Positions 18,627-29,482 of a stretch of DNA of 64,000 nt are shown here, in pieces. The stretch spans positions 1-64,000 of the forward strand of contig CAVXXB010000008.1 of assembly GCA_963765585.1 (NCBI GenBank), read 5' to 3'. The notes below the pieces were generated by a model that saw nothing but the letters and a program-made list of their open reading frames with translations, was not told the DNA's origin and did not search any database. Source of the stretch: CAVXXB01 sp963765585. Its GTDB lineage: Bacteria > Calditrichota > Calditrichia > JAJRVZ01. How positions within the stretch are numbered: the first letter of the stretch is position 1; each line of letters opens with the position of its first letter. The position numbers and the translations under genes were made by a program.

Positions 18627-19848
18627 TTGAAAAAAACCATCTTTTTTATATTATTTGCTCTGAATATTTCAATAGTAATTGGCCAGGAATCGCAGGATAC
18701 GATCCGGGTTATGACCTATAACATCTTAAAATACAACGGAACCTCCAGAAATGATTATTTAAAAACCGTTGTATCTTCAGTTGATCCCGATGTGATTATG
18801 GTCCAGGAAATGTATAGCGCGGGAGTTAATTCCTTTTTAACCAATGTGTTGAATGAGAGTTATCTGACCATCGAATTCCATGACGGACCGGATACAGATA
18901 GTCATATTTACTACAAAGAAGATAAACTGGTATTTATCGAGGCGGATTATCTTGATACGGCTTTGCGGGACATTGCTGAGTATGAAATGAGAATTAAATC
19001 CAATGATGAGACCGTATTTATTTATTCTATGCATCTTAAAGCCAGTTCCGGAAGTGATAATGAACAAAAACGATTGGCCGAAACAACCATTCTCAGAGAT
19101 CAGCTTAACCGCCATCGACCCGGAACAAATTTTATACTAGTGGGTGATTTTAATATCTATAAAAGCGCTGAACCAGCCTATCAAAAACTTATTCAGGAAG
19201 AAAACAACCCCAGTGGACAATCATTCGATCCGATTGATACACCCGGCGACTGGCATGCGGATAGCAAATTTGCATCGGTTCACACACAAAGTCCTCGGGC
19301 AGGTGATCCATTTGGCGGCGGAGCAAATGGAGGACTGGATGATCGTTTCGATTTTATTTTAATATCAAATTCACTCTGGGACAATGTACTTGTTTCGAGT
19401 TATACATCATATGGAAATGACGGCCAACATTTTGATATATCCATAAATGATGCTCCGACAAACAGTGCGGTTGGACAATCCATGGCCGATGCGCCTTTAT
19501 TATGCTACAGATCATTTGCCGGTTTTTTGTGATTTTGTATTTGATGTCGCCACAGGATTGGAAACCGCAGTTGCAACAATTCCTGAAGTACCATTGCTCT
19601 ACCAGAATTATCCGAATCCCTTTAATCCGTCAACTAATATCAGTTTCTATATGCCACATACAGACGATGCGACACTCATTGTGTATGATATCCTGGGTAA
19701 AAAAGTCAGCACTCTAATCAATCGATCAGTTTCAGGTGGATTACATGAAGTTGAGTTTGATGCAGAGAATTTGCCCGGAGGTGTATATTTTTATCGTCTG
19801 CAGACAGGTGAGACTATGCAGACCCGGAAATTTATTTTGTTAAAATAG
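18627..19848 (+). CDS. Secreted endonuclease/exonuclease/phosphatase-family protein with T9SS tag, frame-disrupted
   Basis: The TTG-started frame 18627..19532 has a signal peptide (IFFILFALNISIVIGQ). The EEP-fold motifs follow: VMTYNILKYN, DVIMVQEMY (catalytic Glu), FILVGDFNIY (Asp/Asn) and DDRFDFILI. The final catalytic motif, ATDHLPV, lies in another frame, 19447..19848, which continues to YQNYPNPFNPSTNISFYMPH and ends MQTRKFILLK, a type A T9SS tag. Joining SMADA to LYYATDHLPV requires removal of one C near 19490. The intact product would be about 405 residues, exported by T9SS. The substrate could be DNA, a phosphoester or a sphingolipid. Confidence 0.78.
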
Positions 19849-20305
19849 CATCAGATGATACAAAAAAAAAATAGAACGCGGATTACCCCCGTGAAACGGG
19901 GCAGGCCGGATAACACGGATTCTCGCGGATAATTAACTTAATTATATCATCGAAAATTTGTCTCATCAGCGAAATCCGCCTGTAATTAAAAAATTATATT
20001 TTTTAGAATCATCCCCCTCCCTGAACGAAGTTGAGGGAGGGTCATTTTCAATTCTGTTGTCCTTTAAAAAAACGCTAAATTAAATTCCCCTTATTAAAAA
20101 TATTAAACCGAGAAAATATCGAGCTGAAACAGCTGAAATCTAGGTTAAACTGATTTATTCAAAAATTCACCACGAAAATTCAAATATAGATAAGATCAAG
20201 ATATTTAAAATACAAAAATTGTTTCTTATATATGAATATTTCAAATAATCCAATAATAGATATAACTTTGAGTCTTTGTGACTTAGTGGTTATGAATAGT
20301 TCAAG
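19849..20305. repeat. Intergenic repeats with a nested hairpin
   Basis: A word of the type 'ACGCGGATTA...AACACGGATT' at 19872..19930 is interrupted by the hairpin CCCCCGTGAAACGGGG followed by CAGG. A related word at 25790..25865 carries the same insert in the opposite orientation. A second palindrome, CCCTCCCTGAACG with its complement GAGGGAGGG, lies at about 20017..20041. No gene is visible. Confidence 0.6.
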
Positions 20306-20662
20306 TTAACAACTTTTTATATAATTCTTGCAGTTTTCGTAGAGGGCAAATATCGATTCATAGTAAGGAGATAGTATCTCAGACTCTTTTATATGTTCGA
20401 GAAAATCACGAAAATGATTCAACTGCCATATTTCCAGACTAAATATGGCTTGCAGCACTTCGTACATCTTTTCATAATCACGGGCTAAAATTAATTCCTC
20501 ACACAGTGCAAGAATAACCAGATTACGCGCAACCGGCTGATCATCGGTCTCATTCTGAAATAAATAGTATTCGGCAAAGGATATAATGGAACCGCCCTGG
20601 GCTACATAATCCTTGAATGAGTCAAAAACCTCAAATTTGTGTTTGGTAATCCTATATTCCAT
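20306..20662 (-). CDS. Small hypothetical protein, probably helical
   Basis: This 118-residue frame has protein-like composition: acidic and aromatic-rich helices such as FAEYYLFQNETDDQ, VILALCEELILARDYEKMYE and EILSPYYESIFALYENCKNY. I recognise no family. There is no signal peptide or transmembrane segment. It lies alone between repeat blocks, about 1 kb downstream (minus strand) of the hybrid kinase. It could also be a chance open frame; repeated local motifs and codon usage make a real gene somewhat more likely. Confidence 0.45.
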   Translation of the reverse strand: MEYRITKHKFEVFDSFKDYVAQGGSIISFAEYYLFQNETDDQPVARNLVILALCEELILARDYEKMYEVLQAIFSLEIWQLNHFRDFLEHIKESEILSPYYESIFALYENCKNYIKSC

Positions 20663-20784
20663 GATATCTATACTTTCGTCCCATGAGGTATTTTTCTTTA
20701 TATTTTTGCTACTAGCTGGTCAGAAACTGTTACTTTATTCAACAGTTTTGAGACAGATTTCGAATGCTATGCTACACTTTTGTT

Positions 20785-21100
20785 TTGCCCCTAAAGGGGC
20801 TTGATGGATTGGGTAATTTTTTTGCTATAATATAGATCACCGCTACGCGGCTCCCTGTGAATTACCTATTGGAAATATATCTTCAGTACTTTTATTTCAC
20901 ACCAAAAGGGATTTGATGGTTTGGGTAATATTTTGCCAGATAACTATCACCGCTACGCGGTTCTTGGTGCATTACCTATTAAGATAGTTCTTCAGTACTT
21001 AAATTTCACACCAAAAGGGATTTCATGATTTGGGTAATATTTTGCCATATATATATGACTGTTACGCGGTTGTTTGTGCATTACCATTTGGAAATATTTC
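20785..21100. repeat. Three tandem ~110-bp repeats with CTACGCGG hairpins
   Basis: Units starting near 20802, 20914 and 21023 share TGATGG.TTGGGTAAT, a central CACCGCTACGCGGTTC-type palindrome, ATTACCTATT and CTTCAGTACT...TTTCACACC. The first also has CCCCTAAAGGGG. The third is most degraded (TGACTGTTACGCGG). A single related copy with both palindromes lies at about 25935..26040. Confidence 0.8.
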
Positions 21101-21137
21101 TCTATTTGATAAATATTAAAAAAATATACCAATTAGC

Positions 21138-21162
21138 GGAACGGTCTCAGACCGTTCCCTAC
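21138..21162. repeat. GGAACGGTCTCAGACCGTTCC palindrome
   Basis: A perfect interrupted palindrome followed by CTAC. Sister copies are at 52372..52397 and 54443..54467. Confidence 0.8.
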
Positions 21163-21263
21163 ATTAATCACGGGATTTAAAAATTTATTCTATTATATTT
21201 CTGTGGGTTTAGCGGTTAAGAAATGTATGCTGTTTGGTATATGAAGCAAAAGGCGAGTATCTA

Positions 21264-21319
21264 TATCCGAGTACCGAGATCCAAATCTCTAATCTCTAAT
21301 TCCTAATTTCTAATTATAC
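21264..21319. repeat. Heptamer array, 8 units
   Basis: TATCCGA, GTACCGA, GATCCAA, ATCTCTA (x2), ATTCCTA, ATTTCTA, ATTATAC. It ends 11 bp from the hybrid kinase stop codon. Confidence 0.85.
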
Positions 21320-21330
21320 AATCCGCAGAT

Positions 21331-24300
21331 CTATTTCCGCAGCACCTCGCGGATCTTGTGCGCAAAGTTATTAATCGAGAACGGTTTGGCAATAAAATTT
21401 ACATCCTTATCCAGTTTACCGTCCATACTGATCTGATTATCTGAGTATCCGGACATGAGCAGCACTTTTGTTCCGGGCAGTTCCTCATTAATTTTATCTG
21501 CCAATTCACGACCATTCATTTGTGGCATGATTATATCGGTAATAACAAGTTGTGGTTTGAACTTCTTTTCTTTTATCAGTTTTAATGCAGCCGCACCCTG
21601 TGCTGCCTGTTCCACATTATAGCCGAGATTTTTAAGAATTTCACCGGTAAATAATCTGACCGCATCATCATCTTCTACCAGCAGTATTGATTCTTTACCT
21701 TCCAGTTTTTTCTTGTTCTGGCTTGCTGATTTTTGCCTGGGGATGGATTGTTTTACTGCCGGCCAATAGATGGTAAATGTGGTGCCTTTTTCAGGTTCAC
21801 TTACAACATAAATACTGCCATCATTTTGCTTAACAATTCCAAATACTGTGGCCAACCCAAGACCGGTGCCCTTGCCAGGTTCCTTTGTAGTAAAGAATGG
21901 ATCAAATATTTTTGATTTGATTTTCTCATCCATTCCGGTTCCGGTATCACTAATTGCCATCAGGATATGCGGCCCGGATTTGCTTCCCGGATGATGCTTC
22001 ATAAATTCTTTATCAAGTTCGGCATACTGTGTATCAATCAGAATTGTACGACCGTTATGATTATTATTGGCATTAATCGCATCGCGGGCATTTATTAGTA
22101 TGTTTAGCAATATTTGTTCTAATTGTCCAGGATCTGCGTTTATTGCCGGTAGGTTCTCGGCGAGATTTATTTTTATATTTATATCTTCACCAATTAGTCG
22201 GCGAACCATCTTTTCAAGATTTGTAATCACCGTATTAATATCTAAAATTTGCAGCGTCATTGGTTGTTTTCGACTAAATGCGAGTAATTGACGAGTCAGG
22301 TTGCCGGCACGCTCACCACTGGTATGAATTTCCCTCAAGTCTCTGAATACCTGATTGGTTTCATCGATTTTCATCATTCCCAGTTCGGCATGACCTTGGA
22401 TGACAGTAAGAATGTTATTAAAGTCGTGAGCGACACCACCAGCAAGTTGGCCAATTGCTTCCATTTTCTGCGTTTGACGAATCCGGTTTTCCATCAATTT
22501 TTTTTCAGTAATATCATCAATTAAGCCATCATGATAGATAATATCGCCGGATTCATTTTTCACAGATACAGCGTTGATAGAACACCAAACCGGAGATCCA
22601 TCTTTTTTTGTCAACAATAATTCTCTGTTTTCTATGAATCCCATTTTATTAATATCTTTGATGAATATTTTCCTGTCATTTGGATCCTGAAACAGGGATT
22701 CTACAGAGATATTCAGTATCTCACTCTTGTTCTTGTAACCGAATATTTTGATCAATGCCGGGTTTACTTCGATAAATTTACCTTTTCCCTGGGGTTTTAT
22801 ACGAAATATACCAGCATTTAAATTGGTTGTCAGGGTGCGATATTTTTCTTCGCTTTCCTGTAAATCATATTCTACTTTTTTCCTGTGGTGAATATTTTTG
22901 TTTAATTCGGCATTTATTGATTCAAGATATCTGTTTCTCAATTTTATCTGACGTGTGCGAAATCGGGTTATAAAAATAAGAGAGGCGATAAAAATGATAG
23001 CAAGACCTATTCTAAATATTAGGGTATTCCAAAAGGGCGGGGTAATAGACAACTTAATTTGCTTGCCAGTCTCGTTCCAGATACCGTCACTATTGGAGGC
23101 TTTTACCTTAAAGGTATATTCACTTCCGGGTAAGGTAGTGTATGTCGCATAGCGCCGGCTTGCATCGGTATAAACCCAATCCTCATCTACACCTTCCAGC
23201 ATATAGGCATATTTATTTTTAGCTGAATTTGAATAATGTAAGCCGGCAAACTCGAATGTTAAAATGTTGTCTTTATATGATAAATCTATTTCATCAATCT
23301 GATTTATATGTTGAGTAAGCGGTCCCGTAGGTTGAATATCCACGGGTACATTTGCGATATAGAATCCGGTTATAGCAACCCGTGGCGGGGTAATATTTTC
23401 CTGGATATGCTCGGGTTGGAAATAATTTAAACCATTTATACAGCCAAAAAACATCAATCCCTGAGACGATTTAAAATATGCACCAAAATTAAATTCATTA
23501 CTCAGCAGGCCATCACCCATATCATAATTTCTGAATGATGTATTTTTTGATTGAATATCTTTAATACCAGCATCATATTTAAATTTAAAAATACCATGAT
23601 TGGTACTTAGCCATAAATTCTTGTTGTTATCTTCAAGAATGCCATATACCAGGTCATTGGTCAACCCCTGTTGTTTTCTGTACTTCTCAAACGTGCCGGA
23701 TTTATCATTGTATCTGTTTAAACCACCGCCATAGGTTCCAATCCACAGGTTGCTTTGGGAATCTTCAAAGATGGAATAAATAAAATTACTACTGAGTGAC
23801 TCAGGCTGGCCGGCAACATTTTTGAATACCGTAAATGAGTTATTTACAGGATTGAACAGATTTAATCCGCCTCCATATGTACCAATCCATAAATTTCCAT
23901 GTTGATCTTCAAAAATACGACGAATCTGATTCTCACTAATGCTGGCCGGATCATTAGGATTGTGCTGGAACCGGATAAATTTTGATGAATTTTTATCAAA
24001 ACGATTTAAACCACCCTGGGTACCAACCCATATTTGCTCTTTTGAATCTTGAAAAATATGAATGACGGTATTTTCACTCAGACTATATTGATTATCCGGG
24101 TCGTGAGAATAATTGACAAACTTTCCAATATTGGGATTGTATATATCCATTCCGCCATAATTACCGATAAAGACGCGCCCGGTTTTGTCAACTAAAATGC
24201 TGCGTATCCTATTGTCCGAAATTGAATTGCCAGTACCAGTTTTTACCTGGTATTCAGTCAGATAGCGCATGTTTTGATCAAATACTTTCACTCCGGCATT

Positions 24301-25437
24301 CGACCCAACCCAAAGGTTCCCGGATAAATCTTCTGCAATACAGTAAATGAATTTTTCTTCAATAGAACCGTATGTGATTCCCTGAAAATTACCGGTTCGT
24401 AACTCAATCTTATTGACACCGCCCCCGTAAGTGCCAATCCATAAATTATGACCGGCATCTTCAATAAGCGCAATCACTTCATCGTGACTGATACTCAGTA
24501 CATCATCGGGACTATTGTTATAACAGGTAATTGCATTACTTTCTGAGGCAATTTTATAGAGGCCGTTACTGGTTCCAATCCATATATTTGACAGCCAATC
24601 CTGAAGGCAGCGATTTACGGCTGGCGGTATTTTGCGACCGAAAATATTTGATTTATCAATAATATTAAAATTATTTTCAGCCGAATGCTCTACATGTAAC
24701 AATCCACTGGAAGTACCTACCCACATGATGTGTTCACGATCCTCATAGAGAGAAAGAACATTCGCTTGTTGTAATAAGGGATCTGAGATGGTAACAAATT
24801 TACCGGTTGTGTTCTGACGCATCTGAAGTCCGGCTGCTGTCCCGATCCATAAATTATTATTCTCATCACAATGAAGTACGTTTATTGAATTGTGGATCAG
24901 TGAATTATTCTCATCAGGTTTAGACAAAAATTGATTTATTACACCGGTGACAGGATCATAGCGATTCAGGCCATTCGCAGTACCAATCCACAGCAGTCCT
25001 TCTTCATCCTCGCAGATAGTTTGTATTACATTACTGGTAATGGAATTAGTTTTTCCAGGTATCTTCAGTATTGATGTAAATTTATCTGTATTTGGATCAT
25101 AAAAGTTCAAACCGTCATCTGTACCGATCCACAAATTATTATTCTGATCTTCATAGATAACACGAACCCGGTTGTTAGAAACGGAAATTGAGTCAAAGGA
25201 ATTATGCCGGTAAACCGTAAAATCATATCCATCATATTTATTGAGACCGTCCATGGTACCGATCCAAATAAATCCCCGGTGATCTTGTATTAAAGTGTAT
25301 ATGGTTACCTGGGACAGACCTTGCTCTATGGAAATCCGGTCAAATTTCATTCCGGTAATTTCTGCATCGCTTTTCGCGAAAATTAAACCAGGAAGGAGTA
25401 GGAAAGCGGTTAAAATTAATTTAAGGTATCTCATCAT
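21331..25437 (-). CDS. Hybrid two-component sensor kinase with beta-propeller sensor and receiver domain
   Basis: This is a 1368-residue one-protein signalling system. A signal peptide is followed by two seven-bladed propellers made of about fourteen Reg_prop repeats (for example GFIWIGTMDGLNKYDG, NLWIGTDDGLNFYDP). A Y_Y_Y domain comes next (YAYMLEGVDEDWVY...YTFKVKASNSDGIW), then one membrane helix (IGLAIIFIASLIFITRF) and a PAS domain. HisKA follows with GGVAHDFNNIL (phospho-His), then HATPase_c with N box LINARDAIN and GTGLGLATV, and finally a C-terminal receiver with VITDIIMPQMNG as phosphoacceptor. No AraC-type output is attached, so a separate phosphotransfer partner is needed. Family relatives sense polysaccharides in the periplasm. 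It is transcribed alone; a heptamer array begins 11 bp past its stop. Confidence 0.93.
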   Translation of the reverse strand: MMRYLKLILTAFLLLPGLIFAKSDAEITGMKFDRISIEQGLSQVTIYTLIQDHRGFIWIGTMDGLNKYDGYDFTVYRHNSFDSISVSNNRVRVIYEDQNNNLWIGTDDGLNFYDPNTDKFTSILKIPGKTNSITSNVIQTICEDEEGLLWIGTANGLNRYDPVTGVINQFLSKPDENNSLIHNSINVLHCDENNNLWIGTAAGLQMRQNTTGKFVTISDPLLQQANVLSLYEDREHIMWVGTSSGLLHVEHSAENNFNIIDKSNIFGRKIPPAVNRCLQDWLSNIWIGTSNGLYKIASESNAITCYNNSPDDVLSISHDEVIALIEDAGHNLWIGTYGGGVNKIELRTGNFQGITYGSIEEKFIYCIAEDLSGNLWVGSNAGVKVFDQNMRYLTEYQVKTGTGNSISDNRIRSILVDKTGRVFIGNYGGMDIYNPNIGKFVNYSHDPDNQYSLSENTVIHIFQDSKEQIWVGTQGGLNRFDKNSSKFIRFQHNPNDPASISENQIRRIFEDQHGNLWIGTYGGGLNLFNPVNNSFTVFKNVAGQPESLSSNFIYSIFEDSQSNLWIGTYGGGLNRYNDKSGTFEKYRKQQGLTNDLVYGILEDNNKNLWLSTNHGIFKFKYDAGIKDIQSKNTSFRNYDMGDGLLSNEFNFGAYFKSSQGLMFFGCINGLNYFQPEHIQENITPPRVAITGFYIANVPVDIQPTGPLTQHINQIDEIDLSYKDNILTFEFAGLHYSNSAKNKYAYMLEGVDEDWVYTDASRRYATYTTLPGSEYTFKVKASNSDGIWNETGKQIKLSITPPFWNTLIFRIGLAIIFIASLIFITRFRTRQIKLRNRYLESINAELNKNIHHRKKVEYDLQESEEKYRTLTTNLNAGIFRIKPQGKGKFIEVNPALIKIFGYKNKSEILNISVESLFQDPNDRKIFIKDINKMGFIENRELLLTKKDGSPVWCSINAVSVKNESGDIIYHDGLIDDITEKKLMENRIRQTQKMEAIGQLAGGVAHDFNNILTVIQGHAELGMMKIDETNQVFRDLREIHTSGERAGNLTRQLLAFSRKQPMTLQILDINTVITNLEKMVRRLIGEDINIKINLAENLPAINADPGQLEQILLNILINARDAINANNNHNGRTILIDTQYAELDKEFMKHHPGSKSGPHILMAISDTGTGMDEKIKSKIFDPFFTTKEPGKGTGLGLATVFGIVKQNDGSIYVVSEPEKGTTFTIYWPAVKQSIPRQKSASQNKKKLEGKESILLVEDDDAVRLFTGEILKNLGYNVEQAAQGAAALKLIKEKKFKPQLVITDIIMPQMNGRELADKINEELPGTKVLLMSGYSDNQISMDGKLDKDVNFIAKPFSINNFAHKIREVLRK

Positions 25438-26223
25438 CTTATATTTTACGAGTATTCAAAACATTCAAAATAATACGTATTTTGTGAATAATTTTTCATA
25501 TTTTATTCTCGACGAAGCAGGAAGATACATTAACCAAGAGTAGGAAAATGTAGGAAATGTTCGCGATTTGTGAGCTTGGATGGAGTATTAGTTAGACTGG
25601 ATAACAGGATGCAGGATACAGGATACAAGATACTGGATACTAGATGCTGGATGCTGGAAAATCATTTCCCCCTTAAAAAAGGGGGGTAGGGGGTTGTTTT
25701 AACTGGGTGCTCGGAATTGAGTAATGGCCAAATCATGAATGATTTAGTCAAGATTGTATTCATACGGATATATCCGAATGATACTGATTTTCACGTATTT
25801 TATTTTTTTATCCGTGTTAATCCGTCCTGCCCGTTTCACGGGGGTCACCCGCGTTTTATTTCTTCTACGTTGGTATTATATGATACTATTTACTGTTAGG
25901 CAATATTGGCGGTAGACGAATATTCTATTTCACCCCTAAAGGGGTTTTCAATGTTTTTTGGAATTCCATTTACTACAAATATGGAACCGCTACGCGGTTC
26001 TTTGTATATCCTCGATATCATAGCCCTGTCAGGGATAATATATTTCTAACAATTATTTACCTGGCATAGTTGAAACCCCGTTGGAGTGATATATAATTAA
26101 TTACAATAAAAAAATAGATCATTTAGTAATTACCTACCGGTAATATTGCCTTATTTATAATTAGTATAATATTTTATCCGTGTAATCCGCGTCATCCGTG
26201 TTCTATTCAGGTATTATTTTTTA
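25438..26223. repeat. Intergenic repeat cluster
   Basis: 25600..25662 is a nine-unit heptamer array (GATAACA, GGATGCA, GGATACA x2, AGATACT, GGATACT, AGATGCT, GGATGCT). It is followed by CCCCCTTAAAAAAGGGGGG near 25670, and a word 'TTAATCCGT' interrupted by the hairpin CCTGCCCGTTTCACGGGGG at 25826..25845. A block with CCCCTAAAGGGG and ACCGCTACGCGGTT lies at 25935..26040, and another 'CGTGTAATCCGCG' word at about 26178. No gene is visible. Confidence 0.7.
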
Positions 26224-28581
26224 CTATTTAATCAACATAAGTTTTCTCGTTTGTACAACTCCCAAATCCGTCTGTAATCTATAGAAATAGATTCCGCTGG
26301 TGAATCCACTTGCATCCCATTCTACCTGATAAGATCCGGCATTTTGTCTCTCTGAAACCAAAACTGCTATTTTTTGTCCTAAAAGGTTATAAACACTCAA
26401 TTCAACCTGGCTGATGGCTGACAGCCGATAGCCGATCGCCGTCACCGGATTAAATGGATTAGGATAGTTTTGATCCAATCTGAATTCAGATGGTTGCAGA
26501 AACGTATTATCAGAAATGATGCTCGTTGTTTGATTTGCGGATCCGGGAGTCGGAGAATCGAATTTTTCCCAGGTCAGAGTACCATCGGGATATCTGCCAA
26601 ATGAAATATTTGGAACCTGCAGGTCAAATGTTAAGGTATCGACCGGGGCAAAATTAGTAGTATCAGAGTTGAATATACCCAATTGTTCGCCATTTCTACT
26701 CAGTTTAAAATTTAAATGAAGCGGCCCCTGTTCCTGATCTTCATCAGCCCAGAGAAGCATAAAACCACCCGACTCAATCACTGTATCCGGAAATGCCCAT
26801 TTGCCGGGATTTGCGAAATTATCGGACAAGTAGAATCCTTTTAAATTTATTGACTCAGAATCACCATTATATATTTCAAGCCAGTCATCATATTCACCAA
26901 AATTATCGGCAAAAAGGCTGTCATTGCTGGCCAGAAATTCATTTATATAAAGCTTTGGATTTTGATAACCAATCTTTGTTGTGAAGTGATTCCTGGGTGC
27001 ACCGATTGGAAGGGATACAACCGCACCGGAATCATCAACAGCAGCAATATAGTAGTGTAATTGTTCACCGGATTCAAACGGGGGCAGGGTAATGGTACAG
27101 CTAAATTCATTCAAGGCCTCTTTACCATCCGTAAAGGAAATAGCCATATCACTATTCAGCCATACGCCTTCTTCCATATAAAAAAGTTTCACCATTTCGA
27201 GAAAGGAATCATCGCGAATTTCAGCTACAAATTTTATGGAATCTGTAGATTGTATCGCACGTGGATAATGAGACTACATCAAAAATATACGGAGCGACAT
27301 TGACCATAGAAATTTGCTGGAGAGCAGAATTATACCGTGTTTCAATATACGGCTTTAATCCATAGGTCACGTGATCACCCAAAGCATTATCATAGGAATC
27401 AATAAAATCATCTACCGTATAACCATAATCATAAGTACGATATTCATCTTCCGCCGCCGCATCAGATATCATTGCAAATATTGAATCAATTTTGGCATTA
27501 AGTATTTCTGGTCTAAATCCAACTTCCAGAAGATAATTAAGATAATATGAATAGCGGTTACGATATTGGGGAATTTCGAGTATTCTGGTGGCAAGCGGAC
27601 GTGGTTCATATGGATTTCCCCATGCATAAATGTTTCTTGTACCCCAATCAACACCTGATAAAATACCATCCCACCAAATGCCAAACGAATTATCATAATC
27701 ATATGGAATGAACTCGAATTTTCCCGTGGCAGAATTATGATACAAGGTAAAAATTATTTTTCAAAAACCAATAATTATCCCAGCTCCCGGTAAGTGCATC
27801 TACCGCAAGAATCCGGAGATACTGGTCCACATGAAAATGTGTCTCCAATTCTGCTGGCAGGAGTGACAGGGGGGTGTTATTCAGAAGATCAATAAAATTA
27901 GCAAGGTCACTGTAATCATCCAGCTGTCGATTAGTTTTGAGGTCATAGGTTCGCCGGTCATCATTTCCGGATTTATAATCATCGGGATTTTGACTGATAT
28001 AGGTCAGATCAGCGGGCCATAAGCATTTATATAAATTCCCATCAGAATTATTATAATTCCTGTTGACAAAGGTTTCGTCAATATGCTCGACATTCACGTA
28101 TAAGCCAAAGTAAGCATCATTTATATACAGTCGCACATAACTGGCATCTGTGGATGGAACATTCAAGGATTTTGAACAAATCCCATGACAATTTTGATCG
28201 AATAATTGACGGATCGTTGTGTTCCCCGTTGAGGTTGAGTTTTTCATAACCATAGAATTTTAACCCGGGTTGGAATGTGTTAAATGAAACCTTGAAAGAT
28301 TTTTTTTGCGAATAACGTGAAGTATTACCGCGCAGCCTGAAGCCAATATTGGTAATCGTATCCTGGACAAAAGAGTTATTAAAGATAAATGTTGCCGGAT
28401 ATTCATAATCAGATGCCTCATTTCCTTCTTCAAGAATAATATCCAGTGAATCTGGATCGATTACGATATACACTTTTGAAATCTCATTATCAGGATAAAC
28501 AGGGAGGGTCTGGGAAAATATATAGTGAACTGATAAAAAGAGAATAATAAATATATTGACAAAAAATCTGTTTGAGTTCAT
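26224..28581 (-). CDS. CotH-like secreted protein with lamin-tail domain and T9SS tag, split over four frames
   Basis: Four minus-strand frames (28581..28117, 28253..27735, 27745..27221, 27195..26224) form one protein of about 780 residues. The order is: signal peptide; CotH-kinase-like region (FRLRGNTSRYSQKKSFKVSF; YVRLYINDAYFGLYVNVEHI; GSWDNYWFLKNNFY; FIPYDYDNSFGIWW); a lamin-tail domain (LYINEFLASNDS...DDWLEIYNG); and a YPNPFNP type A tag ending in MLIK. Breaks fall near 28170, 27745 and 27220. CotH-fold proteins phosphorylate spore-coat proteins in Bacillus; surface CotH-like proteins of FCB bacteria have unknown roles. Three breaks mean either real decay or poor sequence quality. Confidence 0.78.
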
Positions 28582-28657
28582 ATTATTCCTGTATTATTTA
28601 GAGTTTTCAATACATAATACAAATTTCTTATGCAAAGACGCAAAGCCGGAGAGAAAT

Positions 28658-28760
28658 TGATTAGAGATGAGAGATTAGGAATTAGAAATGAAAAAATTAC
28701 TTGATAAATGTCGGCGATTCAAAAAAATTCTCTAATCTCTAATCTCTAATCTCTAATCTT
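28658..28760. repeat. Heptamer words on both sides of a short spacer
   Basis: 28658..28700 reads GATTAGA, GATGAGA, GATTAGG, AATTAGA. 28729..28760 reads TTCTCTA then ATCTCTA (x3). The two halves are reverse complements in word content and so could fold together. The second half lies just beyond the VOC gene's inferred stop codon. Confidence 0.7.
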
Positions 28761-28782
28761 TCGTTGTACTCCGACCGATAAA

Positions 28783-29155
28783 TCAAACATGCTGATCCAC
28801 GAGGATTGGATTCCCGTCGGGATCAACCGCCATAAAACTGGCTGGTCCGGTTGTGGTCTCGTCGGCTTCCATCAGCAGACTGTACACCCTGGTCTTTTAA
28901 CTGACGCTGCAGTTCGCGGATATCTGTAAATTTGTCTGCTTGAGCCGCACTCTGATTCCAACCCGGATTAAACGTAAGTGTGTTCTTTTCGAACATTCCC
29001 TGAAAAAGCCCGATGATATGATCGCCATTCTTTAAAATTAACCAATTTTGAGATGCATCTCCGGCGAAGGCTTCAAAGCCAAACTTCTCGTAGAAAACCC
29101 TTGAGTCTTCAAGATTTTTAACCGCTAAGCTGATTGAAAAAGCACCAAGTTCCAT
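28783..29155 (-). CDS. VOC-family protein, frameshifted near its C-terminus
   Basis: The frame 29155..28823 begins MELGAFSISLAVKNLEDSRV and FYEKFGFEAFAGDASQNWLI, a VOC/glyoxalase domain of about 125 residues. After LKDQGVQS the correct family ending lies in the next frame: LMEADETTTGPASFMAVDPD and GNPILVDQHV, with a TGA at 28785..28783. The break is therefore near 28870, at a CTGCTGATGG. This matches the short single-module VOC proteins related to PhnB-like lactoylglutathione lyase homologues. Substrate unknown. An AGGAG site lies directly upstream of the start. Confidence 0.75.
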
Positions 29156-29482
29156 TATATTCTCCTTTTATATTTAAGCATTTGATTTTAGTCATTCAAT
29201 TGACATTTGGATTTTGGTATTGGACATTTCACTTTTCTCATTATTTTTGAATCTTCGTGATCTTAAATAAGTTAATACGAATGTTAAAACAATAAAATAG
29301 TGATTATTGTTCCTTGTGAAAAATACATATCCTGTCAGGCTTGATATCAGATGAAAATTATATTATATACCGTGTTCATAAACCTGAGGGTGATATTTTA
29401 TTAATCATCAGTTAAAGTGCAACTTTTAGTCACATTTCCGTATAAATTTAATGAATAAAGTATTTAATGTGAAGGATGTATC
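29156..29482. other. Divergent intergenic promoter region
   Basis: AT-rich sequence between the minus-strand VOC gene and the plus-strand STAS gene. I see no repeat array and no open frame worth calling. GAAGGATG upstream of 29483 is the STAS ribosome site. Confidence 0.5.

Noticed and set aside
25668..25690. CCCCCTTAAAAAAGGGGGG as an intrinsic terminator
   Set aside because: No T-tract follows on either strand and it lies more than 200 bp from any stop codon; it is another palindromic repeat.
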